From DAOUGC01 sp034429695 (GTDB taxonomy: Bacteria > Chloroflexota > Anaerolineae > Anaerolineales > Anaerolineaceae), in NCBI GenBank assembly GCA_034429695.1, contig DAOUGC010000135.1:1-16254 (forward strand): a DNA stretch of 16,254 nt, in the 5' to 3' direction. The position numbers were made by a program, and so were the translations under genes. Below the pieces are notes generated by a model. It made no database searches. It had not been told where the DNA came from and saw only the letters and a program-made list of their open reading frames with translations. Shown here piece after piece: positions 1 through 7,425 of the stretch; positions within the stretch are counted from its first letter, which is position 1; the number at the start of each line of letters is the position of its first letter.

Positions 1-2403
1 GGGGTGGACCAGTACTGGTACGACACCTGGGTGCCCGGCATCATGGAGATGATGACCAACAACCTGGAAAATGTGCGCAAGCATCCGCAAATTGCCGAGT
101 CGTTTGAGGCATACGGGCGTGTACGCGGGCAGGCCACGGCGGGCAACTTCCCGGTGGGCATCGGGCTGATGCGCGTCATTCCCATTGAAAGCGCCATTGA
201 CGGCAACTCGCGGCGCGCATCCTACGAGGAAGTGTCCAAGTACCTAAACGAAAACGAGATCTTCTCGGTGTCTGATTGCTCCTGCCGCACCGCGCGTGAA
301 GCCATGGGCGAGGGTTGCGGGCATCTGAAGGAAGACATGTGCATCCAGATGGGCCATGCTGCCGAGTATTACATCCGCACCGGACGCGGCCGGCAGATCA
401 CGCGCGAAGAAGCGTTTGAGATCATTCACCGCGCCGAAGAAAACGGGTTGATGCACCAGATCCCCAACACCGATGGTCCCGGCAAGACACACGCCATTTG
501 CAACTGCTGCGGCTGCTCTTGCCTTTCGCTGCGCACCGCCGAGATGTTCATCAACACCGACATGGTGCGTTCCAATTACGTCTCGCACGTTGACCCCGAA
601 AAGTGCGTGGCGTGCGGTGAATGTGTGGAAGCCTGCCCCACCAATGCGCTGCAACTTGGACAGAAACTGTGCGGGCTGGACGCCATTGTGCGTCCGCAGC
701 GTGAGACCCCGCGCGACAACGAGTGGGGACCCGAAAACTGGAACGTGGATTACCGCTACAACCGGCGCGAGGTGTTCGACAGCGGCACCAGCCCGTGCAA
801 GACCAGTTGCCCGGCGCACATTGCCGTGCAGGGGTACATCAAGCTGGCAGCGCAGGGGCGCTACCGCGAGGCGCTTGAACTGATCAAACATGAGAATCCC
901 TTCCCTGCGATTTGTGGACGCATTTGCCCGCGATTGTGCGAATCAGACTGCACGCGCGGCGATATTGACGATCCTGTGGCGATCGACGAGATCAAGAAAT
1001 TCATCGCCGAGCAGGATCTCAATGCCGAACACCGTTATGTGCCGCGCATCAAACACAATTACCCGCAGCAAATCGCGGTGATCGGCGCCGGGCCGGCCGG
1101 GCTTTCGTGTGCATATTACCTGGCGGTGGAAGGCTACCGTGTGACCGTGTTCGAAAAGGAAAAGCAACCGGGCGGCATGATGACGCTGGGCATCCCGGCT
1201 TTCCGGCTGGAGAAGGACGTGGTCAACGCAGAGATTGACATCCTTAAAGAGCTGGGCGTGACCTTCCGCATGGGGGTTGAAGTGGGCAGGGACGTCAGCC
1301 TGGATGAACTGCGCGCGCAGGGCTTCAATGCCTTTTATATGGCGATTGGCGCGCAGGCCAGCCGTGAATTGAACATTGCGGGCGAGGACGCCGCTGGGGT
1401 GTTGGGCGGGGTGGACTTCCTGCGCCGCATCAACCTGGGCGGGGATGTGAAGCTGCACGGGCGCGTGATTGTGATCGGCGGCGGCAATGTTGCCATTGAT
1501 GTGGCACGCAGCGCGGTGCGGGTGGGCGCGGCAGCCGTGGAAATGTACTGCCTTGAAACCCGCGAACAGATGCCAGCGCTGGATGAAGAGATCGAAGAAG
1601 CCTGCGCTGAGGGCATCACCATTCACAATTCATGGGGACCGAAGCAGATCCTGACCGCCGATGGGCGGGTGAACGGTGTGGAGTTCAAACGCTGCACCTC
1701 GGTGTTTGACGCCGACGGGCGCTTCAAGCCGGTTTATGATGAGAACGAGCTTGCCAGCGTGGAGGCCGATTTTGTGCTGGTGGCGATTGGACAGGCGATT
1801 GAGTGGGGCGGGCTGCTGGAAGGCTCCAGTGCACAGCTCAACCCCAACCGCACCCTGCAGGCCGACCCGCTGACCTACCAGACCGCCCAGCCGGACGTGT
1901 TTGTGGGCGGCGATGCCTTCACCGGACCGCGCTTTGCGATTGACGCCATTGCGGCTGGCAAACAGGCAGCCATCTCGATTCACCGCTTTGTGCACCCCGG
2001 ACAGAGCCTGACCATCGGGCGCAGCAAGCGCGAGTACCACGCGCTTGACCGCGACAGCATCCACCTGCAGGGATATGATCACACCCCGCGCCAGCGTCCG
2101 GCGCACAACGGACATGCCGCCACCGCCTTTGCCGACCCGCGCGCCACGCTCACCGAAGAGCAGGTGCGCCAGGAGACCTCGCGCTGCCTTGGCTGCGGCG
2201 CCACCGTGGTGGATGAGGCGCTGTGTGTGGGTTGCGGGTTGTGCACCACCAAATGCAAGTTCGACGCGATCTCGCTGGTGCGCGAGTACGACGGCGTGGG
2301 CGCCGCCCTGCCTGACATGAAACCAATCGTCATCCGCCACATGCTCAAGCGCAAGGTGAAGATACTGGGTAAGAAAGTCGTGCGGATGATCAAGGCGATT
2401 TAA
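1..2403 (+). CDS. Ferredoxin-domain/GltD-like FAD oxidoreductase, 5' partial
   Basis: The frame is open to the first base, and no ribosome site is visible before the GTG at 4, so the true start probably lies upstream. Residues here are counted from that GTG. An N-terminal Cys-rich region (C92, C94, C105, C113; then C166, C168, C169, C171, C173) precedes a [4Fe-4S] ferredoxin motif (C201, C204, C207, C211). Next comes the GltD/dihydropyrimidine dehydrogenase type Fe-S domain (C265, C269, C304, C308, C312, C316), an FAD-binding GAGPAG (361-366) and a second Rossmann motif GGGN (492-495) expected to bind NAD(P)H. A C-terminal Cys cluster (C728, C731, C741, C744, C747, C751) suggests one more cluster. 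The core resembles NfnB/SudA/small-subunit glutamate synthase proteins, which move electrons between NAD(P)H and ferredoxin. hypA follows 36 bases later, hinting at a hydrogenase or redox locus. The physiological substrate cannot be told from the sequence. The family call is firm. Confidence 0.88.
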   Translation, partial: GVDQYWYDTWVPGIMEMMTNNLENVRKHPQIAESFEAYGRVRGQATAGNFPVGIGLMRVIPIESAIDGNSRRASYEEVSKYLNENEIFSVSDCSCRTAREAMGEGCGHLKEDMCIQMGHAAEYYIRTGRGRQITREEAFEIIHRAEENGLMHQIPNTDGPGKTHAICNCCGCSCLSLRTAEMFINTDMVRSNYVSHVDPEKCVACGECVEACPTNALQLGQKLCGLDAIVRPQRETPRDNEWGPENWNVDYRYNRREVFDSGTSPCKTSCPAHIAVQGYIKLAAQGRYREALELIKHENPFPAICGRICPRLCESDCTRGDIDDPVAIDEIKKFIAEQDLNAEHRYVPRIKHNYPQQIAVIGAGPAGLSCAYYLAVEGYRVTVFEKEKQPGGMMTLGIPAFRLEKDVVNAEIDILKELGVTFRMGVEVGRDVSLDELRAQGFNAFYMAIGAQASRELNIAGEDAAGVLGGVDFLRRINLGGDVKLHGRVIVIGGGNVAIDVARSAVRVGAAAVEMYCLETREQMPALDEEIEEACAEGITIHNSWGPKQILTADGRVNGVEFKRCTSVFDADGRFKPVYDENELASVEADFVLVAIGQAIEWGGLLEGSSAQLNPNRTLQADPLTYQTAQPDVFVGGDAFTGPRFAIDAIAAGKQAAISIHRFVHPGQSLTIGRSKREYHALDRDSIHLQGYDHTPRQRPAHNGHAATAFADPRATLTEEQVRQETSRCLGCGATVVDEALCVGCGLCTTKCKFDAISLVREYDGVGAALPDMKPIVIRHMLKRKVKILGKKVVRMIKAI

Positions 2404-2439
2404 TCAGCAGTTGTTGGTTGTGGTTCTTGAGGTGGCAAC

Positions 2440-2778
2440 GTGCACGAACTCGGCATCATGTTTGAGGTGGTCAAAACGGTTGAAAGCTTTGCCCGGCAAA
2501 ACGGGCTGGTTGAGATCGAGACGCTGGTGCTGCAGATCGGTGAGCTGGCGCCGGTGGTTCCACATTACATCGAAGCGTGCTACCCCGCCGCCGTGGACGG
2601 CACCTCGCTGCAGGATACGCAGTTGAAGATCGAGATCATCCCGGCCAATGCCAGGTGTCATGCATGCGGCAGCGTGTACCACCTGCCCGAGCACAAAGCA
2701 TGTCCGCAATGTGGTGAAAATCAGCGCGAAATGCTGAGTGGGAAAGAGTTTAATATCAAGGAAGTTGTGGCCAGGTAG
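2440..2778 (+). CDS. hypA: Hydrogenase nickel-insertion protein HypA
   Basis: This 112-residue protein is the usual HypA length. It begins Met-His-Glu, where His2 is the known nickel ligand, which fixes the GTG start at 2440; a GAGGTG ribosome site lies just upstream. The zinc site is two CxxC pairs, C73/C76 and C88/C91, in a rubredoxin-like lobe. HypA works with HypB to deliver nickel to the large subunit of [NiFe] hydrogenases in the cytoplasm. It sits 36 bases after the iron-sulfur flavoprotein and is probably co-transcribed with it, ending at the hairpin terminator at 2799-2830. No hydrogenase structural gene is in the window; one would be expected to the left or elsewhere in the genome. 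Call is confident. Confidence 0.95.
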   Translation: MHELGIMFEVVKTVESFARQNGLVEIETLVLQIGELAPVVPHYIEACYPAAVDGTSLQDTQLKIEIIPANARCHACGSVYHLPEHKACPQCGENQREMLSGKEFNIKEVVAR

Positions 2779-2798
2779 GGGACCTGATGGTCACGATA

Positions 2799-2830
2799 AA
2801 AAAGGCTCTGGATTGTTCCGGAGCCTTTTT
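2799..2830. terminator. Bidirectional Rho-independent terminator
   Basis: A 14-bp stem (one G-U wobble in the plus-strand RNA) with a four-base TTGT loop. A-tracts on one side and T-tracts on the other let it work on both strands. It lies between the convergent hypA (ends 2778) and the DUF2200 gene (ends 2837), so one hairpin probably ends both transcripts. Confidence 0.88.
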
Positions 2831-2836
2831 GCATTT

Positions 2837-3196
2837 CTATGCGCTGCGCAGGATCTTTTCCATGGGTTTGCCGCGGGCAAGCTCGTCGATCAGCTTGTCC
2901 AGATAGCGGATTTCGCGCATGGTATCGTCCTCGATCTCCTCCAGGCGGACACCGCAGATCACACCGGTGATCGAAGAGCGGCACGGGTTGAGTTGCGGCG
3001 CTTCCGCAAAGAAGGTTTCACAATCGGTCTGGCGCTCGAGTTGGGTCTCCAGCGCCGGCTGGGTGTACCCGGTCAGCCAGCGGATGATTTGGTCGACTTC
3101 GGCTTTGGTGCGTCCTTTTCTCTCCGCCTTGGCAATGTACTCAGGATAGACCCTGGCAAAGCTCATCGTGTAGATTCTGGGCTTGTTCATGGACAT
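2837..3196 (-). CDS. DUF2200 family protein
   Basis: A 119-residue soluble protein with no signal peptide or membrane segment. The N-terminal block RIYTMSFARVYPEYIAKAE followed by KGRTKAEVDQIIRWLTGY (residues 7-44) is the conserved signature of DUF2200, and the length fits the family. The biochemical function is unknown; such proteins are short, mostly helical cytoplasmic proteins. Two in-frame ATGs exist (3196 and 3190), neither with a clear ribosome site. A TAAAAT sequence sits directly before the first, so a leaderless message is possible. It is convergent with hypA, shares its terminator, and is divergent from the antitoxin gene that follows. The family assignment is by recognition of the motif, not by a search. 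Confidence 0.85.
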   Translation of the reverse strand: MSMNKPRIYTMSFARVYPEYIAKAERKGRTKAEVDQIIRWLTGYTQPALETQLERQTDCETFFAEAPQLNPCRSSITGVICGVRLEEIEDDTMREIRYLDKLIDELARGKPMEKILRSA

Positions 3197-3267
3197 ATTT
3201 TACCAAAATAAGGGTGATTGGAAGAGGAGGGTAGGGGAGGGAATTAAACCAAAGTAAAGTCCCATCC

Positions 3268-3303
3268 TTGTGTATTTATTTTTGTGCTTATTTTGTGTAA
3301 AAT
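3268..3303 (+). promoter_or_regulatory. Candidate promoter/operator of the AbiEi-type gene
   Basis: Three TTGTGY elements (3268-3273, 3282-3287, 3293-3298) are spaced 14 and 11 bases apart, followed by a good -10-like TAAAAT at 3298-3303. The ATG at 3310 is only seven bases beyond that -10 and has no ribosome site, so transcription probably starts at or next to the start codon. AbiEi antitoxins are known to repress their own promoters through repeated sites; these repeats are a candidate. No convincing -35 at normal spacing was found. Confidence 0.4.
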
Positions 3304-3309
3304 ATAAGC

Positions 3310-3921
3310 ATGAATGTAAAAAATACTGGGAAGCCGGAACAAAGAATCCTGACCCTGATGCAGAACCAAAATGGAATGCTCTACGCCCACGATCTTGTAA
3401 AGCTGAACATTCCTCGATCCTATCTTTCCATCCTAATGAGGAAGGGTAAAATCCAGCGAGTGGGGAGAGGTGTGTACAAATCCCCTGCCGCTATTACAGA
3501 TGATATGGCGCTATTGCAAGCGCAATATAAAAAAACGATATTTTCCCATGAAACAGCGCTTTTCCTCCTTGACCTTACCGACCGCAATCCACTGTTTTTC
3601 TCTGTTACGGTTTCATCCGGCTATAATGCCACAGTGTTAAAGGCTCAGGGGGTAAAAGTATATTTTGTAAAACCAGACCTGTTTTCTCTTGGGATGATCG
3701 ATGCAAAAACACCCGGGGGAAAATTGGTGAGTACGTATTCTCCAGAACGAACATTATGCGACCTCGTCAGGAATCGAAACCAGATTGATATTCAGATGAT
3801 CAATGGTGCTTTTAAACGGTATGTTCAACGAAAAGATCGGAATCTGGATCAGTTGGTGGAATATTCCCGATTGTTTCGAGTTGAAAAGGTGCTCAGAGCC
3901 TATATAGAGGTTTTGTTGTGA
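3310..3921 (+). CDS. Type IV TA AbiEi-family antitoxin (transcriptional regulator)
   Basis: A 203-residue protein. Residues about 10-56 form a winged-helix region (LxxMQNQNGMLYAHDL then IPRSYLSILMRKGKIQRVGRGVY) typical of the N-terminal AbiEi domain. The rest, including SHETALFLLDLTDR and YSPERTLCDLVRNR, matches the C-terminal antitoxin domain. Such proteins act as DNA-binding autorepressors that also counter the AbiEii nucleotidyltransferase toxin. The gene is clearly more AT-rich than both neighbours, suggesting horizontal acquisition. Its stop overlaps a GTG that begins a short reading frame resembling the start of AbiEii, but the toxin is cut short, so this appears to be an orphan antitoxin. 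The family call is firm; present activity is unknown. Confidence 0.88.
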   Translation: MNVKNTGKPEQRILTLMQNQNGMLYAHDLVKLNIPRSYLSILMRKGKIQRVGRGVYKSPAAITDDMALLQAQYKKTIFSHETALFLLDLTDRNPLFFSVTVSSGYNATVLKAQGVKVYFVKPDLFSLGMIDAKTPGGKLVSTYSPERTLCDLVRNRNQIDIQMINGAFKRYVQRKDRNLDQLVEYSRLFRVEKVLRAYIEVLL

Positions 3922-4013
3922 CAAACAAAGCCATGCAGTTGAAAGCCAGAATCAGAAATCAGGCTACCAAGGGTATGGCACATCATTGCATTTTTCTTTT
4001 ATATGACCAATAG
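3918..4013 (+). pseudogene. Truncated AbiEii-type toxin gene (remnant)
   Basis: A GTG at 3918 overlaps the antitoxin stop (GTGA), the usual coupling in abiEi-abiEii operons. The frame encodes 31 residues beginning VTNKAMQLKARIRN, which looks like the start of AbiEii nucleotidyltransferase toxins (normally roughly 250-300 residues). It then meets TAG at 4011-4013, and the convergent GH2 gene ends only 12 bases on, so there is no room for the catalytic domain. The similarity rests on about the first 14-16 residues only; the last residues look unrelated and may lie past a deletion joint. The remainder of the 3922-4024 gap holds no other gene and no hairpin terminator. Confidence 0.55.
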
Positions 4014-4024
4014 ACAGTGCCCCT

Positions 4025-5806
4025 TTACACAGTTCCCTCATCACCAAAATACTCAATCAACTCGCGGTGCGCGCGCTGCAGGCTGGCGAAGTCCATCTTT
4101 TCCACTTCACGATCATAGGTCACGAAGCCGTTGATCTCGCCTTCAACATCGGTGGTCTGGGTGTACACAGCGGCGGAGAGGCGGCTGCGTTTTAACGGCT
4201 TTAACTGTCGTTCAAGCAACTCCAGGTATGCCGAGGTCAGCTCCTGCGGGTTCTGAACGTTTTTGTAGCCGAATTGTTTGTCATAATTCCACATATGCCC
4301 TTCAACCCGCAATGCGTAGCCGCCAAATTCGGAAAGCACCGCGGCGCGCTGCCCTTGCGGGTGGATGGGAGCCAGTTTGAGCACGTAGCGGTGCCGGCTG
4401 ACGCAATCGCCGCCGCCCTGGTCATACCATCCGCTGGCCTCATCCACCATACGGGTGGGGTCGTACTGCTTGAGCCAGGTGGAGATCTGCCTGGCGTCAA
4501 ACTGTCCCCAGCCCTCGTTGAACGGAACCCACATGCCAATGCAGGCGTGGTTGTACAGGTGGTCGACCATTTCCTTCAGCTCGTTGCGATAGTTCTGGCG
4601 GGACGCTTCTTCCTCCCGTCCTGCGTAGCGATAATTGTTGTCGCGCCGCAGCGAGCCAAACAGGATTACCAGGCTGGACTCAAACTCACTGACAATTTTG
4701 CCGCCGTGGGGCATGTCCTGCCAGACGATCAAGCCAATGCGGTCGCAGTCGTAATAAAAGCGGCGCGGTTCCACCTTGACGTGCTTGCGGATCATGTTGA
4801 ACCCCAGCCGTTTGGTCAACTCGACGTCAAAACGCATGGCTTCTTCACTGGGTGGGGTGTAGATTCCATCCGGCCAGTAACCCTGATCCAGCGGGCCGTA
4901 TTGAAAGAGCGGACTGCCGTTCAGGCACAGGCGCTGGTTTTCCAGGCTGAACTTGCGCATCCCAAAATAACTCTCAACCCGGTCTTCACCCAGTGAAACT
5001 TCCAGATCGTATAAGAAGGGTGAATCAGGGCTCCATAATTTTGGGTCGGGGATGGGCAATGCCACTTCGTCCGTGTTGCCATCGGTTTCCTGCTCTGCGA
5101 TCACCACACCGGCTTCCTTTACCCGCATCACAAGCGGCAGAGCCGCATCATTCTGTCCGCCCGGCTGCACCTGAACGTGCACGAGACCGGCGTCGATATC
5201 GGGCGTGATCTTCAAGCGGGCGATGTAGGTGGAGGGAACACACTCCAACCACACGGTCTGCCAGATGCCCGACGCCGCCGTGTAATGGGTGGTTTGTGAG
5301 ATGGACGCCTGTTTGCCGCGCTGCTGCCAGTGGGCATTGCCAGGGTCCCACACCGAGACGATCAATTGATTTTCGCCGTTTGCCAGGTGGTCGGTGATAT
5401 CGAATGAAAAAGGCAGGTATCCGCCCTGATGTGTGCCCAGTTCGCATCCATTCAGCGTGACCGTTGTCTGCCAGTCCACCGCTTCAAAGTGCAGCAAAAC
5501 ACGCATGTCCTGCCATTCCGGCGGGACGGAGAACGACTTTTGATACCATAATAATTCCTCCGGCTGCAGGCGGCGCATCACACCGGAAAGCGCCGATTCA
5601 ATCGGGAAAGGAACCAGGATCCGGCCGGAATCCGTGCGCTGCCGGGGATCGTCCCGCGGCGTAATCCAGTAGTCCCACAGCCCGTTGAGGTTTGCCCAGC
5701 GCGGGCGCACCATCTGCGGGCGCGGATATTGTTGCCAGACGTGGTCAGGTGAAACGTCGTTTGCCCAGCGGGTCATGATGTTGCCAGCAACCGGCTTCCA
5801 GCTCAT
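4025..5806 (-). CDS. Glycoside hydrolase family 2 protein (beta-galactosidase/beta-glucuronidase type)
   Basis: A 593-residue enzyme with no signal peptide, so cytoplasmic. The N-terminal sugar-binding jelly-roll domain spans about 25-195 (WYQKSFSVPPEW; NGCELGTHQGGYLPFSFDIT), an immunoglobulin-like domain about 196-285, and the TIM-barrel catalytic domain about 290-590. The acid/base is expected to be E431 in FNEGWGQFD and the nucleophile E493 in SEFGGYAL, both in normal GH2 contexts. KHVKVEPRRFYYDCDRIGLIVWQDMP (from 341) is another GH2 hallmark. It is short compared with LacZ and lacks the large C-terminal domains. A GGGAGG ribosome site supports the start. It lies 14 bases after an MFS transporter gene, so it probably hydrolyses the imported glycoside. 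Sugar specificity cannot be told here. Confidence 0.9.
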   Translation of the reverse strand: MSWKPVAGNIMTRWANDVSPDHVWQQYPRPQMVRPRWANLNGLWDYWITPRDDPRQRTDSGRILVPFPIESALSGVMRRLQPEELLWYQKSFSVPPEWQDMRVLLHFEAVDWQTTVTLNGCELGTHQGGYLPFSFDITDHLANGENQLIVSVWDPGNAHWQQRGKQASISQTTHYTAASGIWQTVWLECVPSTYIARLKITPDIDAGLVHVQVQPGGQNDAALPLVMRVKEAGVVIAEQETDGNTDEVALPIPDPKLWSPDSPFLYDLEVSLGEDRVESYFGMRKFSLENQRLCLNGSPLFQYGPLDQGYWPDGIYTPPSEEAMRFDVELTKRLGFNMIRKHVKVEPRRFYYDCDRIGLIVWQDMPHGGKIVSEFESSLVILFGSLRRDNNYRYAGREEEASRQNYRNELKEMVDHLYNHACIGMWVPFNEGWGQFDARQISTWLKQYDPTRMVDEASGWYDQGGGDCVSRHRYVLKLAPIHPQGQRAAVLSEFGGYALRVEGHMWNYDKQFGYKNVQNPQELTSAYLELLERQLKPLKRSRLSAAVYTQTTDVEGEINGFVTYDREVEKMDFASLQRAHRELIEYFGDEGTV

Positions 5807-5820
5807 CGCATTCCCTCCCT

Positions 5821-7155
5821 TTATGCCCTGTCCTGATTTTTGTGTTCTTTGACAAAGAAGATCGGGATGGCGGTTAAAAGCACCATCGCACCGGCCACCT
5901 GAAACAGGAGTGGGGTGGGAATAATGGCTGCCTGCCCGTCAATGACGGTCTTGATGCCGTAGGTGCTGCTGAGCCATCCGCCGGTTAAGGGACCGATAAT
6001 CATGGGCAGCATGACCCAGAAAATGAGGAAAAAGCCGGAGAACTGCCCGCGTTTATCCTCGGGGTACATATCTTTTGCCCATGTGCTGCAGGTGATGCGC
6101 CACGCCGTGAACGGCGCCAGCCACAGGATGCCGGTGAGGATCAATGGGATGACCGTGCGGGTCTGTGAGTACGCCATCAGGCCGATCATTTCCAGCAGGA
6201 TGGCGCACAGTGCGACCGGTTTGCGGCCCCAGCGGTCCACCAGCAATCCAAACGGCCATGCCAGCGCGACACCGCCGATCAGGAGCACCGCCCCGATCAC
6301 CAGGGAGGAGGTGGTGATATCCAGTTTCAAGAAATACTGGCTGTAAATGATGATGTAGGGGAAGAAGATATTAAAGGACAGCTCCCACAGAAGCACACCC
6401 AGCATCAGCAGAAGGAAGTTCTTGTTTTCCACCAGGCTTTTCCACTGGAAGGTCTCCGCCAGGTTTTTCCAGTAACTTCCTTTGGGGGCTTCAGTGATCG
6501 GTTCCTCCTGCACAAACAGGCCGCCGATCAAGCCGAGCAGCAAAACCACACCCCCTATCATATAGAAGAAAATATAGTAACCAAAGCTGTCAATCAGCGG
6601 GCCTGCGCCGGTGTAGATGATCAGCGTTGCCAGGTTGGTCAGGATCTGAACCACGCTCATCACCCTGCCGCGGTTGCTGGTGTTGGTTACATCGGTGACG
6701 TAGGCGGAATATGCGGCGTCGTTGGCGGTGGAGCCAAAGAAGGTCATGATCGAATCCAGCAGGATGGCCATGAAGACCGCCGTGCCCACCGGCTTGAACA
6801 CTGCCGCCGAGGGGAACATGGCTGTCACTATGCCCCATGCCAGATAGCCAAACAACAGATACGGCTTTCTGCGCCCCCAGCGTGTGCGGGTGCGGTCAGA
6901 CAGGGTACCCATGAAGATGGCGGTGAGTGTGGCGACCACGGCGGTGATGGCCACCATCCATGAGACCGGGCGGGGGTCCGGGGTGATGTTGCTGTACATG
7001 AAGCTGTTGAAGAACTGGTTCTCCACCGCCCAGGCAAGCTGTCCGCCAAGGCCCAGCATGATAATCACAGCCCAGGTCTTTTTGGAAATGGGCCTGCCAG
7101 TGGTTGCATTTTTGGGAGCAGCTTCGGATTGGACGGGGACCTCAACTGTGGTCAT
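5821..7155 (-). CDS. MFS transporter, sugar (GPH/SUC-like) type
   Basis: A 444-residue integral membrane protein with about 12 predicted transmembrane segments. The cytoplasmic loop between helices 2 and 3 carries GTLSDRTRTRWGRRKPYL (83-100), a version of the MFS loop motif common in cation-coupled sugar carriers (GPH and sucrose-type). A second copy-like loop (LLVDRWGRKP) lies in the C-terminal half. The N-terminal 25 residues are a soluble tail. A GGAGG ribosome site precedes the ATG. The gene is followed 14 bases later by the GH2 hydrolase, so the pair likely takes up and cleaves a glycoside. A candidate promoter and structured leader lie upstream. The substrate is unknown; the assignment to a sugar rests on motif and context. 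Confidence 0.88.
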   Translation of the reverse strand: MTTVEVPVQSEAAPKNATTGRPISKKTWAVIIMLGLGGQLAWAVENQFFNSFMYSNITPDPRPVSWMVAITAVVATLTAIFMGTLSDRTRTRWGRRKPYLLFGYLAWGIVTAMFPSAAVFKPVGTAVFMAILLDSIMTFFGSTANDAAYSAYVTDVTNTSNRGRVMSVVQILTNLATLIIYTGAGPLIDSFGYYIFFYMIGGVVLLLGLIGGLFVQEEPITEAPKGSYWKNLAETFQWKSLVENKNFLLLMLGVLLWELSFNIFFPYIIIYSQYFLKLDITTSSLVIGAVLLIGGVALAWPFGLLVDRWGRKPVALCAILLEMIGLMAYSQTRTVIPLILTGILWLAPFTAWRITCSTWAKDMYPEDKRGQFSGFFLIFWVMLPMIIGPLTGGWLSSTYGIKTVIDGQAAIIPTPLLFQVAGAMVLLTAIPIFFVKEHKNQDRA

Positions 7156-7206
7156 CTTTCCTCCAGGTGTGTTGCCGGTCTGAAATAATGATCCTTTTTG
7201 GTCGGT

Positions 7207-7257
7207 GGGTGCATAACAATCCCGTTACTGAACCGGGGATTGGCAGACTTTGCACCC
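7207..7257. other. Nested inverted repeat in the transporter leader
   Basis: Outer arms GGGTGCA/TGCACCC (7207-7213, 7251-7257) enclose inner arms CAATCCC/GGGATTG (7217-7223, 7236-7242), and GTT/AAC can extend the inner stem to an ACTG loop. On the minus strand this falls in the predicted 5' leader of the transporter message, ending about 50 bases before its start codon. There is no T-run on either side, so it is not a simple terminator; an RNA control or stability element, or a protein-binding site, is possible. Confidence 0.6.
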
Positions 7258-7290
7258 AAAAGCTGGGGATCGCTATCAGCAGGTGGAATC

Positions 7291-7328
7291 GAACTCTACG
7301 GTATAAGATAGTTTACATGAGTTCCCAA
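7291..7328 (-). promoter_or_regulatory. Candidate promoter and operator of the MFS-GH2 pair
   Basis: Read on the minus strand, TTGGGA (7323-7328) is followed after 17 bases by TATACC (7300-7305), a moderate sigma-70-like promoter that would start near 7293 and give a leader of about 137 bases. Arms GAACTC (7291-7296) and GAGTTC (7319-7324) form an inverted repeat with a 22-base centre that overlaps the -35 end and encloses the -10, a natural position for a repressor site. The 7156-7425 gap holds this site, the leader hairpin and no gene. Confidence 0.5.
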
Positions 7329-7425
7329 AAAATGGCGGAGATAAGGTTAATGCTGCGCTGGAAAGGGGAGGTAATGGTCATTAAAAAGAATGGCTGCTTC
7401 ACCAGAAGTCGGGATTTTCTTCCTG

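Noticed and set aside
244..2393. Long reading frames antisense to the flavoprotein gene (for example 244-891, 943-1626 and 1630-2340, minus strand)
   Set aside because: They lie opposite a well-supported gene in GC-rich DNA where stop codons are rare on the other strand. Their translations have no recognisable domain and an odd composition.
3197..4024. Insertion sequence or attachment sites bounding the AT-rich antitoxin island
   Set aside because: No transposase, terminal inverted repeats or flanking direct repeats could be seen; only base composition and the broken toxin suggest transfer.
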